36,531 nt of DNA, taken from NCBI RefSeq assembly GCF_900155735.1, contig NZ_LT707059.1, positions 429,640 through 466,170 of the forward strand. The letters run 5' to 3'. Positions 32,365 through 36,531 of the stretch are shown here, one piece after another. The translations under genes were made by a program, and so were the position numbers. Under the pieces are notes generated by a model that was given only the letters and a program-made list of their open reading frames with translations, was not told where the DNA came from and ran no database searches. Source of the DNA: Intestinibacillus massiliensis (GTDB taxonomy: Bacteria > Bacillota > Clostridia > Oscillospirales > Butyricicoccaceae). Within the stretch, counting starts at the first letter, position 1. Each line of letters starts with the position of its first letter.

Positions 32365-33360
32365 ATGCCACGGAAGCAAAACCAAAAGCAGAAGGTGTTG
32401 CGCCTCGCGCAGATCCTGCACGAGCGCACGGACGAAGCGCATGTTTTAAGCGCTGATGAACTCATCGAATGCCTGGAAGAATACGGTATCCAAGCGGAGC
32501 GCAAAAGCATTTACACGGATATTGAGGCGCTGTGCCAATGCGGCTTCGATATTGAGCGTCAGGGCGGGCGCGGCGGCGGCTATTATCTTGCCAACCGCAT
32601 GTTTGAACAGCCTGAGCTGAAACTATTGGTGGACGCGGTGCAGTCCTCCCGCTTTATCACGCACCGGAAATCCCATGCCCTAATCAATAAGGTGGAGCGG
32701 CTTGCAAGCTCGTACCAGGCAAGGGCGCTCCAGCGCCAGGTTTATGTCAGCGGGCGCATCAAAACCATGAATGAGAGCATTTACTACAATATCGACCGCA
32801 TACACAGCGCGATTGCGCAGGGGAAGCAAATCTGTTTCCGGTATTTTGAATGGACGATTACGCCGGATTTGCAGGTAAAAAAGCAATTCCGGCGTGATGG
32901 CGCGCAATATACGGCCAGCCCCTGGGCGCTTGTCTGGAACAGCGAAAACTATTATTTGGTCGCATACGACCCCATGGCCGCGGCGATCCGCCATTACCGC
33001 GTGGATAAGATGGAACAAATCGGGATACTCGATGCGGCGCGGCAGGGCAAGGAGCAGTTTGAACGGCAGGACGTCGGGCAATATGCAAAGCACCTGTTTG
33101 GCATGTTCGGCGGCGCCGTGGAAACGGTCGTCCTGCGCTGCGAGAACCGCTTGGCCGGCGTGATGCACGACAGGTTTGGCGGAGATATGATGCTGCTGCC
33201 GGAAGACGAGGCCCATTTCCGGATGCAGGTAGAGGTTGCGGTCAGCCCGCAGCTGTTCGGCTGGCTTTGCGGGCTTGGCGCGGGGGTACAGATTGCCGAA
33301 CCGAAGGCGGTGGCGGATCAATACCGCGCCTATTTGCAGCAGGTATTAAAAGGTAGGTAG
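32365..33360 (+). CDS. WYL-domain transcriptional regulator (YafY type)
   Basis: The 331-residue protein has an N-terminal winged helix-turn-helix of the HTH_11 type (about residues 8-75: QKVLRLAQILHERTDE, then AERKSIYTDIEALCQCGFDIE). The central WYL domain runs from about 140 to 225. Its signature appears as ASPWALVWNSENYYLVAYD (YYL in place of WYL), followed by IRHYRVDKMEQI. A WCX-like C-terminal region (ETVVLRCENRLAGVMHDRFG) ends the protein. WYL domains bind nucleic acid or nucleotide ligands and control stress, defence and metabolic genes. It is probably translated by coupling to the macro-domain gene, since the ribosome binding site is weak, and may regulate this operon. Confidence 0.9.
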   Translation: MPRKQNQKQKVLRLAQILHERTDEAHVLSADELIECLEEYGIQAERKSIYTDIEALCQCGFDIERQGGRGGGYYLANRMFEQPELKLLVDAVQSSRFITHRKSHALINKVERLASSYQARALQRQVYVSGRIKTMNESIYYNIDRIHSAIAQGKQICFRYFEWTITPDLQVKKQFRRDGAQYTASPWALVWNSENYYLVAYDPMAAAIRHYRVDKMEQIGILDAARQGKEQFERQDVGQYAKHLFGMFGGAVETVVLRCENRLAGVMHDRFGGDMMLLPEDEAHFRMQVEVAVSPQLFGWLCGLGAGVQIAEPKAVADQYRAYLQQVLKGR

Positions 33361-33380
33361 TCAAGAAAGGCAGGACAGAC

Positions 33381-34262
33381 ATGTTTTATACACTGGAAAA
33401 CCAGTTTTTGAAGGTTGAGATCAATAGCTTTGGCGCAGAGCCGTCCAGCGTGCGGGACGCTTCCGGCCAGGAACGGCTGTGGACGGCTGACCCGGCGGTC
33501 TGGAAACGCCATGCGCCGATGCTGTTCCCGATTGTGGGACGCTTGAAAGGCGGCGGCTACACCTTGGGCGGCAAACCGTATCAGATTTCACAGCACGGCT
33601 TTGCGCGCGATAATGAATTCCGGGCGACGGTGCATGAGCAGGAGCGCCTTGTGCTGGAACTGACGGAAACGGCGGAGACGCTGGCGCACTATCCGTTCCG
33701 GTTTACGCTGTCGGTCGAGTACCGGCTGGAAGGGGATACGCTTGTCAAGGCGCATACCGTGTGGAACCGCTCTGAAAAGCCGCTGTATTATGAACTCGGC
33801 GGGCACGAAGGCTATTGCATTGCGCTAACGGAAGGCGAGCGTATGCGGGATTCCTATATCCTGTTCCCGGGGATGACGGAAATCCACCCGATCCAAACGG
33901 ATGAAAACGTATTCCTGACGGAAAAGAAGGGCTGCTTGCCGCTCACAGACGGCAAGCTGTACCTGACGCCCGGCCTGTTTGACGGCGACGCGCTGATTCT
34001 TGACGACCTCACCTGCAAAACGCTGGTATTGGGCAGCGACAAGAACAGCAGCCGTGTCACGGTAGCGTTTGAAGGGTTTGGCTATATGGGCATTTGGAGC
34101 AAACCGGGTGTGGAAGAGCCGGGATATGTCTGCATCGAGCCTTGGAGCGCCCTGCCCGACGGCGCTTACCTGGACAGCGCGTTGGAACATAAAGTGGGCG
34201 TGCGGCAACTTGCGGCGGGACAGCAGGAGACCTTGGCCTACCGGATGGCGTTTGAAGTTTAA
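33381..34262 (+). CDS. Aldose 1-epimerase family protein (LacX/GalM-like)
   Basis: The 293-residue protein has the galactose mutarotase-like beta-sandwich pattern. It starts with MFYTLENQFLKVEINSFGAE. Likely catalytic residues are the His of SQHGFARDNEF, the His of ELGGHEGYCIAL and the Glu of CIEPWSALPDG. This layout resembles the LacX branch rather than true GalM, and the sugar substrate is unknown. It begins 20 bases after the WYL-regulator stop, with AAAGGCAGGA as ribosome binding site, and no promoter is seen between them. It is probably the third gene of the macro-domain operon. Followed by a terminator. Confidence 0.88.
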   Translation: MFYTLENQFLKVEINSFGAEPSSVRDASGQERLWTADPAVWKRHAPMLFPIVGRLKGGGYTLGGKPYQISQHGFARDNEFRATVHEQERLVLELTETAETLAHYPFRFTLSVEYRLEGDTLVKAHTVWNRSEKPLYYELGGHEGYCIALTEGERMRDSYILFPGMTEIHPIQTDENVFLTEKKGCLPLTDGKLYLTPGLFDGDALILDDLTCKTLVLGSDKNSSRVTVAFEGFGYMGIWSKPGVEEPGYVCIEPWSALPDGAYLDSALEHKVGVRQLAAGQQETLAYRMAFEV

Positions 34263-34267
34263 AACAT

Positions 34268-34304
34268 GAAAAAAGCCCCCTCCGCTTTTGCGGGAGGGGC
34301 TTTT
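34268..34304. terminator. Terminator after the aldose-epimerase-like gene
   Basis: AAAAGCCCC...CCGC, loop TTTT, GCGG...GGGGCTTTT, with one mismatch and one G-T pair in the middle of the stem. A and T runs on both sides suggest it also serves the converging minus-strand gene. Confidence 0.85.
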
Positions 34305-34321
34305 GCTATGCGATAGATGCA

Positions 34322-34855
34322 TTATGAGCAGGGTACGCCGGTCACATCCGCATAGTGCGCGTCAACACGGACGGTAAAGTGCCGCTGGTTTGAGCAGGTG
34401 CTGTTGGAGTGCGGGATTGTGGCGCTGTCTTCCTCCGGCAGGATAAAGCGGGCGGAGGGGAGCTGCACGTCGACACAGGCCATCCCGCCCTGTGCGGGGA
34501 CAAGAAGGGTCTTGATCCCGCGGGGATGGGATGTGCCGTTGGGGTCGACCTCCATCAGCGTGATGCCGACTGCCACGCGCTTGCCGGGGCAGACGTTGCG
34601 CAGGGTCGCCGTCACGTCGAGGATACGCCCCTGGCTTTCAATGATGGCGTCGCCAATGTTAGCGCATTTGATGTCTTCGCAGTAATCAAAGAAAACATCG
34701 GCAGGCGTTGCGCGGCAGCTTGCCATCGTTACGGAGGTAGAAGCAGCGCCCTGGCGGCAGGGGCAGGACGAGGCGGCCTGGCCGTCTGTCAGGGCAGGGG
34801 TATGTGCGGCAGTCAGATCGGACAGGGCAACCGCTTCGGCAAGATTACGTTCCAT
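34322..34855 (-). CDS. Cys-rich conserved hypothetical protein of Clostridia
   Basis: The 177-residue protein has nine cysteines and no signal peptide or membrane segment that I can see. The first 50 residues are low in structure and rich in Ala, Ser and Thr, with CPC. The core, from about residue 57, reads DYCEDIKCANIGDAI, then RILDVTATLRNVCPGKRVAV, NGTSHPRGIKTLLVPAQGG and finally NQRHFTVRVDAHYAD. I have the impression that this core recurs in uncharacterised proteins of gut Clostridia, sometimes as tandem repeats, but I do not know its role. A strong GGGAGGT lies 8 bases before the ATG. No clear promoter is visible upstream. Confidence 0.8.
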   Translation of the reverse strand: MERNLAEAVALSDLTAAHTPALTDGQAASSCPCRQGAASTSVTMASCRATPADVFFDYCEDIKCANIGDAIIESQGRILDVTATLRNVCPGKRVAVGITLMEVDPNGTSHPRGIKTLLVPAQGGMACVDVQLPSARFILPEEDSATIPHSNSTCSNQRHFTVRVDAHYADVTGVPCS

Positions 34856-34883
34856 AAAAGAGAACCTCCCAAAAGATGAAATT

Positions 34884-34905
34884 CATAAGAAGCAAAGGCT
34901 CTTAT
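34884..34905. repeat. Small inverted repeat upstream of the Cys-rich gene
   Basis: ATAAGAAGC and GCTCTTAT pair with one bulged A around a short A-rich loop. It lies in the leader of the minus-strand gene and could be an RNA hairpin or chance. Nothing else gene-like is seen between 34856 and 35006. Confidence 0.35.
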
Positions 34906-35006
34906 GTATTTTGATGGTTAGCGCCGGATAGCCTGATGCTTTATTTTATGCGGCGTGCCTGCGGCGGGTACGAGGGAAGCTAAAATTATTTATATGTGCA
35001 GGGACA

Positions 35007-35049
35007 CAAAAAAGCCACGGGATGCAGCGCAGGCTCCCGTGGCTTTTTA
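35007..35049. terminator. Terminator of the MATE gene
   Basis: AGCCACGGGA and TCCCGTGGCT form a 10-bp stem with a 12-base loop. T runs follow it on both strands, so it ends the MATE transcript on the minus strand. Confidence 0.88.
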
Positions 35050-35068
35050 TGGTGTTTTAAACCGGGGG

Positions 35069-36508
35069 TTAAACGGTCGTGGCGGACATATCCGGATGAG
35101 AAGGCCCATCGTGCGATTCCTGGATGCGGCGGTTCAGCTTTTTCATTTCGGGTACGATAAACAGGAATACGATAATCGCGGAACCGATATCGGCAGCCGG
35201 GCCGGCAAAGAGGATGCCGTCCAGCCCGAAGAAGCGGGGCAGGATCAGCAGCAGCGGGATGAGCAGCAACAGCTGGCGCAGCATGGAAAGGATGGACGCC
35301 TTGAGCGGCTGCCCGGTAGCCTGGAAGTAGTTGGTGGACACGATCTGGAACCCGGCGCAGAAGATGCCGAACAGATAGATCTTGAGGCACTTGATTGCGA
35401 ACGCCGTGAACTGCTCGTTATCCGCGCCGAAAATCTGCACGACAAATTGCGGGAAGAGCTGGCAGAACGCCCAGCAGATGATGATGGCGACCGTCGCGGA
35501 GATGGCGGCGGTTTTGTAAGTCTTGCGGATCCGTTCATACTTTTCCGCGCCGAGGTTAAAGCCAAGGATCGGCTGCGAACCGACGCCGATGCCGATTGCC
35601 ACAGAGCCGAGGATCATGGCAAGCTTCATGACGATACCCATTGCGCTGAGGGCGATTTCGCCGCCAACCGGGCTCTGGTTCCCGTAATATACCAGGGAAT
35701 TGTTCATGACGACCTGCATGATGCATGCGACGCCGGAGGTGATGCCCGATGACACGCCAAGTACGACGATTTTGCCCATTACACGGCCGACCGGCTTCAT
35801 GGCCTGGCGGGAAAAACGCATATGGCTCTTTTGCTTTTTGGTTTTGCGTGCAAAGTATACCACCATAATGAGGGAGGATAGGATCTGGGAGGTAATCGTC
35901 GCGACTGCGGCGCCCTTCACGCCCCAGTGCAGTACGAAAATATAAATCGGGTCAAGCACCGTGTTCAGGGCGGCGCCGATCAGGATGCCGTACATGGATA
36001 GGCGCGGCGCGCCGTCGGTACGCGCCATATTGGAAAGCGCGACGCTGATGACGCTGAACGGGGAGCCGATCAGGATGATCGAGGTATAGTCCTTGGCAAA
36101 GGGCATCACAAGGTCGGTCGCGCCGAACAGACGCAGCACGGGTTCGAGGAAAACAAGCCCCAGCACCGCGCATACAACGCCGATCGCCGCCGATAACACA
36201 AGGAGGTTATTGAGCGTCAGGCGGGCTTCGCCATCCTCGCCCTGCCCGAGCTTAATGGCCGCGTAGGCGCTACCGCCGGAACCGACCATAGTGGCAAAAG
36301 CCATCAGGATCGTGACGATCGGGAAGGCAACGGTTGTCGCGGCGTTGCCCAGGTAGCCTACGCCCTGCCCGATAAAAATCTGATCGACGATGTTATAGAT
36401 CGAATTGACAAGGCAGGCGATAATCGACGGGATGGCAAACGATGCGAGCAGCATGCCAATCGGCTTATATCCAAGTGGGTTCTGTATGGTTGTTTCATGG
36501 GTTGGCAT
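35069..36508 (-). CDS. MATE family efflux transporter
   Basis: The 479-residue protein has twelve hydrophobic segments in two halves. It starts with NPLGYKPIGMLLASFAIPSIIACLVNSIYNIVDQIFIG, the usual N-terminal MATE pattern, and has matching regions such as FPIVTILMAFATMVGSGGSA and GVGSQPILGFNLGAEKYERI. MATE proteins expel organic cations, drugs or metabolites in exchange for sodium or protons; the substrate here is unknown. This looks like the NorM/MepA-like group common in Clostridia. The ATG at 36508 is preceded by AAAGGAG at a rather long distance of 12 bases. The upstream promoter lies outside the window. Confidence 0.93.
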   Translation of the reverse strand: MPTHETTIQNPLGYKPIGMLLASFAIPSIIACLVNSIYNIVDQIFIGQGVGYLGNAATTVAFPIVTILMAFATMVGSGGSAYAAIKLGQGEDGEARLTLNNLLVLSAAIGVVCAVLGLVFLEPVLRLFGATDLVMPFAKDYTSIILIGSPFSVISVALSNMARTDGAPRLSMYGILIGAALNTVLDPIYIFVLHWGVKGAAVATITSQILSSLIMVVYFARKTKKQKSHMRFSRQAMKPVGRVMGKIVVLGVSSGITSGVACIMQVVMNNSLVYYGNQSPVGGEIALSAMGIVMKLAMILGSVAIGIGVGSQPILGFNLGAEKYERIRKTYKTAAISATVAIIICWAFCQLFPQFVVQIFGADNEQFTAFAIKCLKIYLFGIFCAGFQIVSTNYFQATGQPLKASILSMLRQLLLLIPLLLILPRFFGLDGILFAGPAADIGSAIIVFLFIVPEMKKLNRRIQESHDGPSHPDMSATTV

Positions 36509-36531
36509 TGCTTTCAGATACTCCTTTTTCG

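Noticed and set aside
31855-33360. Macro-domain plus WYL regulator as a phage-defence system
   Set aside because: No toxin, nuclease, ADP-ribosyltransferase, helicase or mobile element is near. The neighbours are metabolic genes, so a defence role has no support here.
1-36531. tRNA, rRNA, CRISPR arrays, insertion sequences, attachment sites
   Set aside because: Reading both strands by eye I found no tRNA-like cloverleaf, regular spaced repeats, transposase motif or terminal inverted repeats. A tRNA or repeat search program would be needed to exclude them fully.

Overview
The window looks like a chromosomal segment of a high-GC (estimated by eye near 60%) Firmicute of class Clostridia, probably an Oscillospirales/Ruminococcaceae-type gut anaerobe. 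This rests on a Firmicute-type gene order (yicC-remA-gmk-rpoZ-coaBC-priA-def-fmt-peptidase-rsmB-rlmN-stp-prkC-rsgA-thiN), AGGAGG-type ribosome binding sites, frequent TTG/GTG starts, consensus sigma-A promoters and GC-rich hairpin terminators. The genus cannot be fixed by reading alone. No rRNA, tRNA, CRISPR array, insertion sequence or prophage gene was seen.

Layout. (1) Positions 2-15210: a partial membrane-protein gene, then a tightly packed, often overlapping plus-strand run for RNA turnover, nucleotide and cofactor supply (gmk, coaBC, thiN), replication restart (priA), protein maturation (def, fmt), ribosome modification and assembly (rsmB, rlmN, rsgA) and a PP2C phosphatase/PASTA kinase pair. 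It ends at a terminator near 15231-15266. (2) 15300-21447: separate units with their own promoters: a class I aminotransferase, purB, secD-secF and a sugar-phosphate isomerase-like gene. The last faces nrdR across a two-way terminator. (3) 22172-25976: a complete riboflavin operon ribD-ribE-ribBA-ribH behind an FMN riboswitch with two terminators in tandem. (4) 25998-29283: a small membrane protein, a phosphofructokinase on the minus strand and an AI-2E-family transporter. (5) 29297-31763: a sulfur assimilation operon, metY-like sulfhydrylase plus cysK, behind a consensus promoter and a long leader. (6) 31773-34304: macro-domain protein, WYL-domain regulator and aldose-epimerase-like protein, apparently one operon. 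(7) 34322-36508, minus strand: a Cys-rich uncharacterised protein and a MATE transporter.

The most interesting signal is in the metY-cysK leader. A 17-codon reading frame (29377-29430) with an excellent ribosome binding site encodes MDTIVRGKREGSRMCCR. Its two consecutive Cys codons lie in the 5' arm of a perfect 9-bp inverted repeat whose 3' arm ends just before the metY ribosome binding site. This suggests that cysteine supply is sensed by translation of the leader and passed to the cysteine/homocysteine synthesis genes. Also worth a second look: three stacked perfect dyads in the secDF promoter, altered active-site motifs in the phosphofructokinase and in the PASTA kinase, and the tandem terminators below the FMN riboswitch.
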